The notes under the pieces are model-generated. The model was not told where the DNA came from and searched no databases. It saw only the letters and a program-made list of their open reading frames with translations. Shown here one piece after another: positions 11,307 through 23,601 of a stretch of DNA of 64,000 nucleotides (its first letter is position 1; every line of letters begins with the position of its first letter). This DNA is from Leptodontidium sp. MPI-SDFR-AT-0119. Its lineage: Eukaryota; Ascomycota; Leotiomycetes; Helotiales; Leptodontidiaceae. The DNA is taken from assembly GCA_020726505.1 (NCBI GenBank), contig JAHLEZ010000002.1, positions 744,001 through 808,000 of the forward strand. Reading direction: 5' to 3'. The position numbers were made by a program, and so were the translations under genes.

Positions 11307-12328
11307 TTTGGGCAGGCTGTAGTTTTTATGATTGTGGAAGGTTCTGTAGCATTTCTTTGCTGCTCAATGCTGGGTTTGAGGTCGTCTGGAGAGAGTTCGA
11401 TGTAGAGTGGAATCGTGTTCGTTTTAGGTAGCACTCAGGTAGTTGGTTGGAGGTTGTTGGCAAGGTACGAAGTAGCCGTAGGGAGGAGAGGAGGATATGT
11501 GGGAGTCGTGTTGCTTAAGCTCCAGGCTTTAAATGTAGTTATTTAGATGTGGTCTCTGCTGAAAGAGTCGAGGTGATGTAGTTGGGAGCTGTGTCCAGAA
11601 GGAACTGAAGCTGGACGCTGTAGTGAGTAAGTAGTGAGGCACAGTTGATGTGGCTTGAGGAGCAATATGTCATATGTGGGACTTCAACCGCCTACCTGTA
11701 CTTTCTATGGCCACTTTTCATATACGGCGTTTTAAAAACTATGATAATCTGGAATTTGCTAGGAATGGAATCTAACTTGCGTTACCGGTTTCTTCAACTT
11801 TAGATAGCCAATAGCGATTTCGTTTTTCTATTTCACTTTGCGGTATAACTCGCCACTTTCATATTCTGTGTCTAACTCCGCCGTCCCAAGCGAGGATTGA
11901 GGATCAACAGCGGCCGATGAAGATACTTATTCTATCCGTCAACCTTAAACACCTAATATGATAGAAACAGTACGTGAAAGTCCATGTGAATAGAAACAGC
12001 GTACATGAGTTATTGTAGTGCATGATATATTAATTCTCTATTTATGGCCGGTTGTGAATGTCGGATTGCACTTTGGCAGTACTTTGTTCATGTTCACGCT
12101 AATCCGGCTTTGGCCCAGCATCCAGGTCTGCGTGATACCTCCGACGACCACCTTAAAAGTCGCGACGACAGACCTGGCCATCCGCAACGCGCCAAATCAT
12201 CGAAATCATCCATTTTCGAGCATCGCCGGCTAGGATTCGATGAAGACAACAATCCTAAGACCCTGTTGAGGAGCATACACGTCGATTCCACGGTTTCGTG
12301 GCTTGTGGGCGCCTTATGAGGGGGTGCG
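11307..12328. promoter_or_regulatory. Divergent promoter region of the VanZ-like gene and SPT7
   Basis: One kilobase lies between divergent start codons. An open frame at 12044-12319 (+) ends just before the Spt7 ATG and may be 5' leader or an unrecognised upstream exon. No binding site could be assigned. Confidence 0.4.
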
Positions 12329-15300
12329 ATGATGTCGAGAATATCGAACGCCCAACCATGGAAATCATCGCAGTTCCTCAGCAATAACAACAATAATAAG
12401 TCTCTGCTGCGCTATCGCGACGACAGCTTGACTCCCAGTATCGCAGGCCCCGATGATACTACAATGGTGGACTCGGTGCCTGCACTATACGATCCAGACA
12501 ACGCGGAGGAGGAGCATCAAAGGCAGCTGTTCAAGGATTTATATCTGCGGTCAGAAGCCAAAATCGCGGGTCTCTTTGGTGGTAGGGGATCGCAGGAACA
12601 CGATGCTGCGGAGGATGATTCGGCCGCAGATGCGCAATTGGCAATAGAGGAATCCAGCTCGGTGGAAGCTGCTGCGGTTGAGCAAGCACCCAAGAAGTCT
12701 GCGCGGACCATCGATGAGGACAATTATGACGATGATGATGACGAGGAGGATGATGATGATGGGGCCCAGGAATCGCCGCTGAAGAACAAGAGTGGAAATG
12801 CTCTCCTGTCTCCCTCAAAATCCGGCAGTTCTCCTGTATCCTCGGATGTATCCCCAACCAAACCAGCCGAATCCAACAAAGACGAGACAGCGCCATCAGA
12901 ACCCAAGTCCTCCGAAGATGCGCGCAAGCAGTTGGAGGAAGCCAAGAAGGCTACAGAGGAGGCCGCGAAGCGCAGCTTCCATACACTATTCTACACCTTG
13001 GAGAATGACCGCATCGCTATGTTGGAGCAGCAGAAGCTGGAGGAGTCCGAGAAGCAGATCGATGCGGAGATGGATCATTCCGGGAATGCGAACAATGTGA
13101 ACGGACCTAATGGCGAACATCACGGATCCCTAAGTAGCGCCAACTTAGGTGCCTCGAGTTTGACACTGAAGCATCTCATTGCACGGATCGACCTCAAGCG
13201 CGATCAAGTCCGAGCTTCGGATGCCGAACTGCGATCGTTAATGAACGAAGTTCGCAAAAACAGAAGTAAATGGGCAAGCGAGGAAAATGTACACCAGGAG
13301 GAGCTTTATGAAGCTGCGGAAAAGGTTCTGAGCGAACTTAAGGCTATGACCGAGTATTCTGCTCCGTTCCTTACCCGAGTAAACAAACGCGAGGCCCCAG
13401 ATTACTACAATGGTAAAGATCACCACTCCTGAACTTGTAGCAATATCTAACAAGAAACAGTAATCAAGCATCCTATGGACCTGGGAACCATGACCAAGAA
13501 GCTCAAGACGTTGACCTACAAATCCAAAAAGGAATTTGTTGACGACCTTGACTTGATATGGAGTAATTGTTTGAAGTACAATGGTGACATTCAGCACCCA
13601 TTGCGGCGCAACGCGAATTCGATGAGGAAAGAAGCAGAGAAATTGGTGCCTCTGATTCCAGATCTTGTGATTCGACCTAGAGCTGAAGTTGAAGCCGAGG
13701 AACGCCGCAAGCAGAACGGAGGTGAAGATGATGCTGGCGATGATAGCGATGACGAACCCATTATGTCTTCTCGAGGACGCAAAGCTGGAACAGGAGCCAA
13801 AGGCACGAAGGCCAGAAAGGCTCGAGAAGAAAGTACACCAGGGGTTGAGCAGAAGCCAACCCTCCAACTGAATGGACTACTCGGCAGTATTGGAAATGAC
13901 GGATCTGAAGCTGGGTTCGATGGGAGCCAAAATGGCTTTGCCACTCCACCAATTGGATCCATAACCCCAGGAGGCATCAACGGAGTTGCAGGACATGGAA
14001 GTCAAGCCGATGGGGACATTGATGGCCCCTCGATCAACGGCATGTCATTAGGCCAGGCTCTTGGCGCCGCTGCAGATGACCTTCGAGAAGACGAGGAGTA
14101 CAAAATCTGGAAGCAAGTTACCAAAAAGGATCGAGCCCTCATAGCCAAGGAAAGAAATCGACTTTTCAGAGGAGACAGGCTCAACCCAGATGAACCCGCA
14201 TTGCTTCGATCCAAGGCGGGTATGCGAAGGTGGCTTCGTCAACAAAAGCAAGCCCAAACAGATCCATCCAGCACAGACTCCAACGGGAAAGCTAAAGACG
14301 CCATTCAAGGAGTGGAAACTCTAGCCGAAGGAATGGAAGGTGAAGAGGAACGGATGATACCAGACTACTACGACTCGCTTTCTGCAATTCCAGAAATCAA
14401 CCCCAGACTTCAATGGATCGAAGATGCAGATGGTCAACTTGTAGACCGAGGAGAAGAATTTCTTCGAATGGTCCCAAGCGGTTTCTTTCAGGCGCCCAAG
14501 AGTGCTTTGGCTCAGAGAGTTGAAGCCAATATGAGGCAGATGCAAGAGACAAGAAAACTGTGCTCTAAAATCGGCGTCATCAAACAGATGCAGTTACAGG
14601 CACAGGTATGTTCATATCTTTCCAATTGGCGTTTTACTGCTAACATTATCTAGATGTACAATAATCAATTTCCCAAGTACGAGCCGGAGCCTTTCATAGA
14701 GGCCGATATTGAGCCTCATGTTACCTCTGACGACGGACCAATTATGGCAACATGGGTTTGCAAGGCCGCTATGCAACGATCTGTCGCGAAGCTCTGTTAT
14801 CATGCCGGTTTTGAAGAGCTCCAGCCAAGTGCTTTGGATGTCATCACTGATATCGCGGGTGACTTCTTCAGTAAACTTGCACAGTCCTTTAGTGTGTACC
14901 GAGAAACGCCAAAAGTGCCAGCAATCGCAGCTTCCCTCGATGCTGGTGCAAAATGGCAGCCGCGATTCACCGACGAGGAAGTTGTTCTGCATACTCTCAG
15001 CGAGAATGGTATGGATGTCGAGGGTCTGGAGAATTACGTGAAGGATGATGTTGAGCGTCTTGGCTCCAAGCTGGGAGTAATGCACGACCGCATGAAAGCT
15101 CATCTTTCCGATCTGCTTCGACCGGCGCTTGCCGATGGAGGTGCCGATGGATCTGGAGCTTTCAAGGACGGCAGTGAGCAATTCGTTGGAGGAGACTTTG
15201 CTGAGGAGCTTGGCGAGGATTTCTTCGGATTCAAGGCCCTCGGACTCGATAGCGAATTTGGCATGTCGAGTCTGTCGGTGCCTCTGCATCTCCTTCACAC

Positions 15301-15823
15301 CAGACTGTACCAGAGTCAACCGAGCGCTGTCGTACAGAATGCTTCGGCGGAGATCTTCGATGTCCTGCCTCCGTTGGAACCTGTCACCATCATCAATATT
15401 CAAGGTGCAATTGGCTTGGTCAAGAACTTCTTTCTGGCAAAATTGCACGCCAATGGAGACGTGCCTTTACTGGAGGACGAAGAGCTTCCTGTCAAGCAAA
15501 GGCCATCGAGACCTCGACTTGGGCCTACTGGCAAGATCACCAGTCCAAGAAAGAGACCGCAAAAGGAGCAATCTGGCAATTCGAAGAAGAAGAAGAAGCT
15601 GGACAATGGCACAGCTATGGACCCCGCGACCGGCTCAAAGACTGGCGTCAATGGTAGCCCAGAGAAGCCAGGTGCTGGATCTGCTAAGAAACTCAAGCTC
15701 CTTCCTAACGGCGGACCTGTCTCGATGGAAAGGGCAGAAAGCTCTCAGGGCAACGCAAGCAACACGGAGAAAGACGATGTCAGTGCCGTAGGGATGATGA
15801 GCCCAGAGAGCATTGAAAGGTGA
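12329..15823 (+). CDS. spt7: SAGA complex subunit Spt7 (bromodomain plus histone-fold)
   Basis: Exons 12329-13412, 13461-14605 and 14654-15823 give 1132 residues. The N-terminal third is acidic and low complexity, with an Asp run near 12730-12762. The bromodomain spans intron 1 ([16 protein letters not shown] at the junction, then [12 protein letters not shown]). Exon 3 begins close to a histone-fold (bromodomain-associated) segment containing [20 protein letters not shown]. The C-terminus has a basic nuclear-localisation-like [10 protein letters not shown]. Spt7 scaffolds SAGA and pairs by its histone fold with Taf10; its bromodomain binds acetylated histone tails. Intron phases keep both domains intact. 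The start is the first ATG of the long frame; an extra upstream exon cannot be excluded. Confidence 0.88.
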
Positions 15824-17375
15824 TGAGACACTGGGTTAGGCAGGGATGTATACCAATGCCAAGCATGAAGAGTCAAATGGCGGACATGGCATAATGGCTC
15901 TTGTGTTGATAGGAACACTCGTTAAACATGAACTACAACCGGCAGGCGATAGGCGATAGGCGCTTGGGCGCCAAAAGTACATATGGGAGGCATTTGCGCA
16001 GGTCAGGTCAAGCCAATGAATAATTGCTTTTTGTCTCGAGCGAGCCATTCGTCTGTCTGTCCCTCACACTCGTTCTATCTTCAAATAAGTGGCAGGCAGG
16101 CAGAAGGAAAGAAAGAACAGTTTAATATTTGAATGTGCGTGTACGATTCCTGACATCTTTCCCTCTTTTCTCGTTGATTAAATTTCCTTCGTTATTGGCA
16201 TTTGCGAATCTTCGATTCAAATTGGGTTCTGGCTTGGCTTGGATTTCTGTTGGGGGGTTTTTTTTTTTTTTTTTTTTTTTTTGGTCATTCTTTTTTGGGG
16301 GGGGGAGGGCGCGTAAGATGGCATGGTAAGGCTTGGGTTGGTAGGAATGGGGTGGGATAGGATGATTTGATATGATATGCATTGTCGTTATTTTGGGTGG
16401 TTTGCTGATGGCTTGGATGGCTTGGATGCAATGGGTTGGTTACTTCGTTGACTAGCTGGTTGGTTGACTGGGCTTGGTTTTGCCAAATGAATGAATGGAG
16501 GGATGCGTGGATGGGATCGCGATATAAATGTGTTGTATTGGTTCTGCTTGAGTTTGGCATTGTGGGTTTCTGTGTGCGGGGGTGGTGGATTTGATGGGGA
16601 TGATGTGTGAGGAATGTGTTATGAGGGTGGTATTGGAGGTCGAGAAGGTAGTGGAGTGGTGCGGTAGTGATGGTTGGTTGTAATTTATGTAGCGCAGAGC
16701 TGAGTAGATGAATGCCTGACTTTGAGGATGCTTTGAAGGTTTGAATGTGCTGTGATTACATGTGTTGGAGTGAAATGCCTCGTATTGATAATTGGGATGG
16801 ATATGTTGCTTTGTTTTGGTATCGTTCCTTCCTCGGTTAATGTGTCAACTCATCTCGAGAACCTGCCGCGACACTTTGCTTTCCCTGTTCCGGGGTAACA
16901 GATAACACAATATCGCGGATTTGCTAAAGTTTCCGTCAATATCCTAGCAGAGCTGGTTGTGTCGAGTCACTGTCAAGGTATAACAGGGATACGGGAACAT
17001 TTGAGGGCTTACCTCGCGAAAGCTTTTCTTCAACAATTACTTCACAGGGTCATCGCCTGAATTGATGGATGCATGGAAAACCCCCTGATTCATTGTCCTA
17101 ATGTACGACGTGCTGCTTTTCTGAAAACCCCGATTCTCAACGACTTGCTTTTGGGGGAATTTTTTGACGAAACATGAAAGTGCTCCCGCAAGGGAGAAGC
17201 GGGCGATGCCGTCAAGTGGTGCATGAAGAGCATTTCTAACGCGTATAAAAATGGGCTAGTCGGTACTCAGAAGTAACTCAACATGTCGTAGATTTAAAAG
17301 GTGATTCAGCACTGAGAAAATACTTGCTGGCGAGGCCGATCAACTCTCTCTTGGCCCAGGACAGAGGCGGACGGA
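15824..17375. other. Intergenic with a long poly-T tract and short repeats
   Basis: These 1.5 kb lie between two convergent genes. They contain a short tandem repeat (GGCGATA units near 15943-15963), a long T run near 16259-16282 and a G run near 16297-16306. A G/T-rich + strand follows to about 16800. No coding region is supported. Confidence 0.55.
16259..16306 (+). repeat. Homopolymer T and G runs
   Basis: A T tract of more than 20 bases is followed at once by a shorter T run and a G run. Such tracts are prone to length errors, so coordinates around here may be off by a base or two in the true genome. Confidence 0.8.
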
Positions 17376-18567
17376 TCATGATGGTCGGGGACGTCCTCCG
17401 CCGGGTGCCAGAACATCCAACCAATGAGCCGCAACACTCTCAACAGAGTTACAGCAGGCCTTTCCACCACAGTACAATATCGCGGCCTTGATAGTCGGAA
17501 CCTTGTACTTGGGATTCTTGGCCTTGTACGCAGTGCAAATCTTAATCAAGTGGTTGATATCCTTCCAAAGTCTGATATCCGGGCGTACCTCTTCCAAATC
17601 ATCCTCCTTGGCGGGTACAAGCTTGAACTCGGCAGGCTTGATATCGGGATTCCATTCAGGCATGCAAGCAGCATCATGAATGACGAACGTGAAATCCTCC
17701 AGGGCGGTGAACTTCTGGATCGGGTTTTTGACATATTCGTGACAGTCCCAAACCGTGAAATCGATGGCGAGGTGTTTGATCTTCTGGCAGATGGCGGGTG
17801 TGAGCATGTCGCTGTACATGTCCATCGTATCTTCGCAAGCTTGGCCGTTAATATCCGAGTAGGAGATGTAGATGATGGTATTCTCAGGGTCGAATTGGGC
17901 GTAGGAGTCTCCGGTTGGTCTGTCGATGCTGACGCTCCACCTCTTCAGTGCTTCTATTTGGAATTCTGTGTTGACTTCGAGGAGGGCGGAATCCTTGGAG
18001 TAGATATCGTGTTTGTGGTCGGATTTGTACCAAGGCCACCCGTCGTTGCCGACATCGCCTCCACATGGATCGAGATAGAGGATCTCAATAACTCTCTTGT
18101 GGTCGCTTGTGCAGGCTGCCGAGATCGATTGCTTGATGACTTTGACGCGGAGTTCAGCTGGAAGCTTGGGGAATATGGTGAATACTGCCTCATCAATTGA
18201 AGGAGCAGAATCATCAGAAGTAGATGATGACAATAACTTAGGGCGGAGAGTCGCTGTGGGTCTCTTCGTAGTAATTCCCAACTAACACGGAGTCTGTCAT
18301 ATGTCACAAAGAGGGGTGTTAGACAATAACTCACCTTTTCAAATCCAGAACCTAGATCCTCTGGTCTCATGCCATTGCCTCTGGGAGAACCATTATGTCC
18401 GCTGCCAGCACTCTGAAACAGGTTAGGATTAGGAGTAGATCTATGTTCTGGAAGGATTGAGTACTTACTTGTGGCATGACACCTCGACTTGCGTCAAGCC
18501 TATTTTGATACAGCTTGCATTTTGCACTGAGTTGACTCAAGTCGATCATGATCTTTCTTTCACTCAT
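17376..18567 (-). CDS. 2EXR-domain protein
   Basis: Three exons (18567-18469, 18412-18335, 18281-17376) give 360 residues in consistent phase. The first two encode MSERKIMIDLSQL and a Gly/Ser/Asn linker. Exon 3 carries the 2EXR signature: FPKLPAELRVKV, then VIEILYLDP, then a stretch where family members name preceding ancestors of the fold (ALLEVNTEFQIEALKRW) and an NTIIYISY strand. 2EXR proteins form a large expanded family in leotiomycetes and other Pezizomycotina with no established biochemical role. Residues 230-285 show an unusual Cys pair (GGKACCNS). A decayed relative seems to lie at 62.2-63.0 kb. Confidence 0.75.
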
Positions 18568-21188
18568 GATTGCTGAAGGGAGCTGAGCTTGGGAAGTGGC
18601 TGTATGTTCTTAGCTGGAACCAAGGAAATGATGTGCCGCCCTTCTCTTTATTGTCGAATATCTTAAGAGATCGGCAATAACAAAAGATATCGCGTGTGGA
18701 TACGCGATATCTTAAAATTGCGTCCTGTATTGAGATTGTCGTGGTATTTGTTGATGTTGTTTGTAGTTGGTAGGCGAGAGAGAAAGGAAACCTGGGTCGA
18801 AGAGGAAGAGTTCGAGTTTGGCTCTTGCAGAAAAACTTCCGGAATCAAGATTGAGAAGTAACTTGAGGACCAATAGATGGAAGGTAAAGAAGATCTAATA
18901 ATCTTTTCCGAACTCTCGATCTGAGATCTTGATAGTTGATGTTGGAAGTAGAGGAGGAGAAAGGTGGAACTTCGAGTGGGGTATATGTACTGAAGCGAAA
19001 ACGCTTGGACCCACGCTAAATGTTTATTAATGTTTGTTTACACCTCACACTGACGTTGAAGTCAGCGGTTTAGGGAGATTGGTGATTCAATTGGTAAGGC
19101 TGAAAGTTAGATTCTTTGTCTCTTCAGGTTTCAACTGCTAACAAATTTGGTTCAATATGTCTGGGCATCGGGCGAAGCGACCAAAAAGCGCAAGCGGCCC
19201 TACAGACTTTGACGCTGACTCTTCGACGGTGAATACGTCTCCGATCAGTAATCTTATGATATGAATGTCTGCCTTTATGTAGCGCCAAGGTGAGAATAGG
19301 ATGTTGTCATGGCGTTCTACAGGTTACACAGCAGGAGAGCTCGAAGACAGAACAAAAGATGTAAATTGGGCTGTCGCAAGGCCCTACATAAAATGCATTT
19401 AGATGCAGTTCCTATCGTTCCCTCCACCATCCGTTATTCTCTCCTGCTGATTCCGTAGATCCAATGTCTCCTTATAAACAGCTCTTTGAGTATTCTGGCC
19501 AGCAATTACTAGAGTCGGAGAAACTCTATCTCTAGAAGGTTCCAGTCAGGCTTCTTCTTCTCTTCCTCCAAAAGCGCTTAGGGCTACCTGGCGAACTTCC
19601 TGACATCTTTCTCTTCCATCGTACTCCACAGAAGCCTGGAGTAGGTAGACTGTCCAACAGCTTCTGGTCGGCTTCTCTGGGGGTTGGAAATATAGCCGAT
19701 AGTTAGAAGCTCCAGCTTCTTAGATCGATCAAAGAATGTTTTTTAGAGTAATATTTCCGCCGATAACGGTATTGTGAGGGGCCGTTTTCTGGACACTCAT
19801 ATGTCAGAAGATAGACCTCCATGGGCAGCTTCGAAAAGGGAGTGAATTTCGGGTATAGCGGGGCCATTTTTACAACAAGGATGGAATGGTGCTGACAAGT
19901 AGTGGTGGTTACAAGGGTTTTGTGGTGTCTTTTGTTTCACTTGAGGTAGACTAAAATTTACAGTAGTTGTGTGTTACTGATCCTGATGGTTTTTCCGAAG
20001 ATAGGTGCACGGGTCCTACCTTTTGTGCTGGACATAAAGTAAAGGGCCAAAATGCCATGGAAGTGGCTGAAAACACCTACGCGGCAGATCTCTCGAATAA
20101 TAGTCCGAGGCTGCCTAGTTATTCGATCATGAGACATTCTTCTTGGTTCACAAGAGCATCTTTGGAAGTCAAAGACACCTGCTAGACACTTCTCAGGAAC
20201 TAGGATTGAAATCGAACCTCAGCAGTCTTGCCAGCTTGAGAAATTGCTAGCTTGATCGGGAATGTTTCATCCGAGAAGTAGATAATGGCGAAAATACTAA
20301 TATGGTTTCAATACTTAAGGAGACTTGCCTGATAAATACTCATTACTGTGAATTCTTCGTAGGCTGAGTGTTTTATTTCCTATGCCTTAGCCTCCTAAGA
20401 GGGAAATAGACGACTCCGGTCCTTTCCTTGGCGAAGGTGTAGGATATGCAGGAAAGTGCTACCCAAGGGCAAATCCGAGTTGCTACTAGTTTTAAGACAT
20501 ACCTTTGCGGCATCCATTTTCATATGAGAAATACCAAGTCTTATCCAGCCCTCGTCTGTCTCCTTCGAGCTTCCCGAAGCACCTTTTTCACTACTGTACC
20601 CCGCATCACGCCTACATACAAGTCTGCACTCTTCGCGGAGATACTTCCTATTCTCAATCTTACACCAGTGACTCATGACTGCAACATTACGACAAGAGAG
20701 TGAGGGCTTTTAACGAGCTGGGCAGCGCCACGAAAGTTTAGCCTGAAGTACATCTCGGGTACCTGTTTACCCGCTGCTCCCTCAGCTTCTCGAAGGAAAT
20801 TTTCCTAATCGAGGCAAGCGCAGCGGTATTGTAGGACACCGGCAGTAAGTGGAGGTCACGTGCTGATGTTATACGAGCTCTAGTATATTTCATATTATCA
20901 TAATCATTGAGAATTAGGTGTTTGTTGATTTTATTTCTATTTCCAAATGCTACCTAGTAAGTGTTTTCAATATTTCGTTGCGATCGTTAATCCCTCTTGG
21001 TGTTTTAGTGTTTTGATTATGTTAAGGAACGTAAGAAATGAGAAGAGCTACGAATATGACCTTACACAACGGAACTACTGTTGTTTGATGGGATGGGAAC
21101 GGGAACGGGAACAGCTGGCGCAAGAACATTAACCCAGAGAACCCAACTCATCCATTTATCAACTGACTCGAATTAATTCAGGAATTAA
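18568..21188. other. Gene-poor stretch
   Basis: About 2.6 kb without a supported gene. The first 450 bp should be the promoter of the 2EXR gene. A short frame beginning at 19158 (MSGHRAKRPKSAS..., 35 codons, +) reads like the basic N-terminus of a protein but ends quickly. Another at 20676-20395 (-) also resembles protein sequence without a recognisable family. Both could be remnants. Confidence 0.4.
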
Positions 21189-21189
21189 A

Positions 21190-22191
21190 CAACCTCCTCA
21201 CTGGTCTCGGAGACCTGACCACCATTGACGACGCTGTCTGGCTCGCTGACAGTGGCCATGGGTCCCTGGATGCATTGTTCTATCCATCCGTTGTCAGCTA
21301 TCGTCACAGAAAAAAACTGAAAAGGGACTTGCCTCGGGCATGGTTCTCAGCAAGGTGCTTATCAGCATGAATTCCGAAGGTATCGTTGCCTGCCTAGCTG
21401 TTAAGATCATTCAGACCGATTGGAAAGAGAGAAACAGTACCTGGAAGGCCGACAGAACTATGGACATGGGATGGCTTGATACATCCGCCTGTGCCACAGA
21501 GGTAGCTTATATCACCATCGAATGCATTGCCGCCGTTACCAACCTCCAAAGCCATGACTTCAGTCTTGACTTCTCTCTTGGCCTTCAACTCCTTCACCAT
21601 CTCTATCATCTCCTCCTCGAATCACTCGGCAGTTAAGCCATCTGCGCGCTTCTCGACCCGGGCCTTGGTCTAGATCTGTTCAACTCGAGTGCGGTTCTCC
21701 ATGTAAACCAGGAGAATATAGTTTGTGTCCACGACTCTCTGGTTGGATTGTCAGTCGATGAGAGCCTTCTCCTCCTGTCAATTGAGGGTTGCACTGCGAT
21801 CCGTAGCCCGGTTGTAATCGGGGCCTGGGAAGCGATGCAACCGACCCAAGGATCGGTCGAGCTCGGCCTGAGCTTCTCTGAGTTCGTCCTGGATATCGGA
21901 CGAGACTCCCATGAGGGAGGGTCGGTCAAGAATAGACCACATGTCTTCAACACTCATCATCCCCGGTCCTACCCACTTCCGCAATTCATCATTGAGAGCC
22001 TGGAACCCCTCGGTCCACTTATCGCGCGCGAGGGGATCGAAAACCGGGGGTGGTACGGTAGCGGAACCTTGATGATTTGGTCAGCTTAGGTATAGCCTTT
22101 CAAATTTTCACAAAAACCTGTACTGACCAGGAGTGGACTTCGGGACTTGCTCCATCGACGATGGAGGGGTTGTCATGGTATTGTCTGCCAT
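21190..22191 (-). pseudogene. Decayed gene of unknown family, four in-frame stops
   Basis: A start at 22191 (MADNTMTTPPSSMEQ) leads through a plausible intron (22127-22066) into a long frame from 22065. That frame contains coherent helical sequence (DIQDELREAQAELDRSLGRLHRF) and is cut by TGA at 21780-21778, TGA at 21753-21751, TAG at 21672-21670 and TGA at 21624-21622. Between and after the stops the same frame still reads like a protein (VVDTNYILLVYMENRTRVEQI; FEEEMIEMVKELKAKREVK) down to a donor near 21441. Every stop is one C-to-T change from CGA or CAG. Downstream exons (GNDTFGIHADKHLAENHARG; GPMATVSEPDSVVNGGQ, ending near 21190) seem present, but their frames no longer join cleanly. I do not recognise the family. 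Confidence 0.6.
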
Positions 22192-23142
22192 TTCGAATTC
22201 GTTGGCGGTCTTCTGTGTGCTGTTTGGAGGATTTTGAAATATCCCAAAGCAGTTGTCTGGTGCAAGTTCGCCTTGGAAGGATCGTGGGTATTGCTGAGAG
22301 AGTTGGGACTTCGAGGCTGAAGGCGTTCTACATACGTCAAAAGTCAACAAACGACTGGCGAGAGCTTGGCAGAAGTGATGTGCATGATCTGATCCCTTCC
22401 AATGGTGGGCTAGATCATGCCATCAAGCGCCCTGCATTGCTTCATCCTCGTAGAAAGGATTTCTTGTGGCGTGTTGAACCAGAATGTTTTATTGGGCAGC
22501 CTTCACCGCTGAACTTGCTCAAAGGCTGGAGAGAATTATCAAAGTATCAGGTCAATCTATCCAAGTAGCTACCTGTGATGTCTTTAAGCTGTTTCAAGGC
22601 ACCTGTTGATGAGACTCAGGTTTCTGGGCTTCTGAGAATAGTCCATGTGGCGATTTTTCTCTGCTCCCTGTTATTCTTTGAAAGTCAACTACATGCTTCA
22701 AATCAGCAAGATCTTACTATAGTATTAAAGGAGATGGGATTGCTTCTTTCCAAGTGGTAACAAGATTGCGGTTTTGGCTAAGCTAAGCTAATTGGATGAT
22801 AAGACGAGAATGAGTGCCTCTGCTTCGCAGCCGGCCTTGGCTTTCCACTTCGTAGGTTAACCGAAACAACGGGAAATCTGGATGCATGAACTGGCAGCCC
22901 AGTCACGGATAGTGACAGTGAGATGCATCCTAATCAAGATAGGGCGGTGAAGATTTGATTGCCAGGTAAAACAAAATGAATCAGGTTTGAAGTCTTTCAA
23001 CTTGCAGGTTTTGCGACAGCTTTGCTACCTACTACTTATCACAGCACACGCACGCAGGAAGACAACGTCCCGCCTTGACGAAAATGGGTACCTTGTCAGG
23101 GAGGGTACGAATCCTCTGCCTATCGGCTGAGAGCATACGCTA
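22192..23142. other. Intergenic, no gene recognised
   Basis: An open frame at 22077-22568 (+) runs antisense to the decayed gene's start and shows no domain. Nothing else stands out. Confidence 0.45.
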
Positions 23143-23547
23143 ATGGAAGGCAGACGGCATGTGGCATTGAGATTGAGCTTATCCAGGCCGCTCACGTCCA
23201 ACAAATCGAGCGTGCACGCGCATGCGCGTGCTGCCCTCAAACGTAAAGAAGTCGAGAGAGCGGAGCTAGTAGCGCGTATCCAAGCAGCGTTGCAGGCAAG
23301 ACTTGCTTCAGAACTTGCTTCAGAGAGAGAAATGTCAGTCTTCCGCTAGCGTATGGAGAGAAGCAGGAAACGTTTTGCTGATGCTTGCGCTCTGCAGAAT
23401 ATTATAAGTGACGTAAAGATGAAGGAGCATAAGGAATGGAGGAAGCGGCATGGCTGGACGGAGATAGGCCTGTTTTCCTACTACTTTCATAGAAACCATC
23501 TCTGCCTCAATGTGTCTATTCATCCCACCAAAAGCTATTCCGCCTAG
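23143..23547 (+). pseudogene. Possible broken ORF for a small helical protein
   Basis: Two open frames (23143-23349 and 23353-23547) lie in the same frame, separated by one TAG at 23347-23349. The sequence on both sides is strongly helical and charged: KRKEVERAELVARIQAALQA before the stop, MKEHKEWRKRHGWTEIG after. Reading through the TAG, one C-to-T step from CAG, gives a continuous helical protein of about 134 codons. No family is recognised, so this may be chance. Confidence 0.25.
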
Positions 23548-23601
23548 TACTATCCCTTCCTCGCCGCTCCTTCACCCTCCCTTTCCTCCCTCCTTTCCGC
23601 T

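Noticed and set aside
17424..18200. 258-codon ORF (+)
   Set aside because: Antisense shadow of the 2EXR gene, whose three-exon model has clear domain content.
21622..21780. Stop-codon readthrough or a reassigned code in the decayed gene
   Set aside because: All other genes in the window use TGA and TAG as normal stops; C-to-T decay is simpler.
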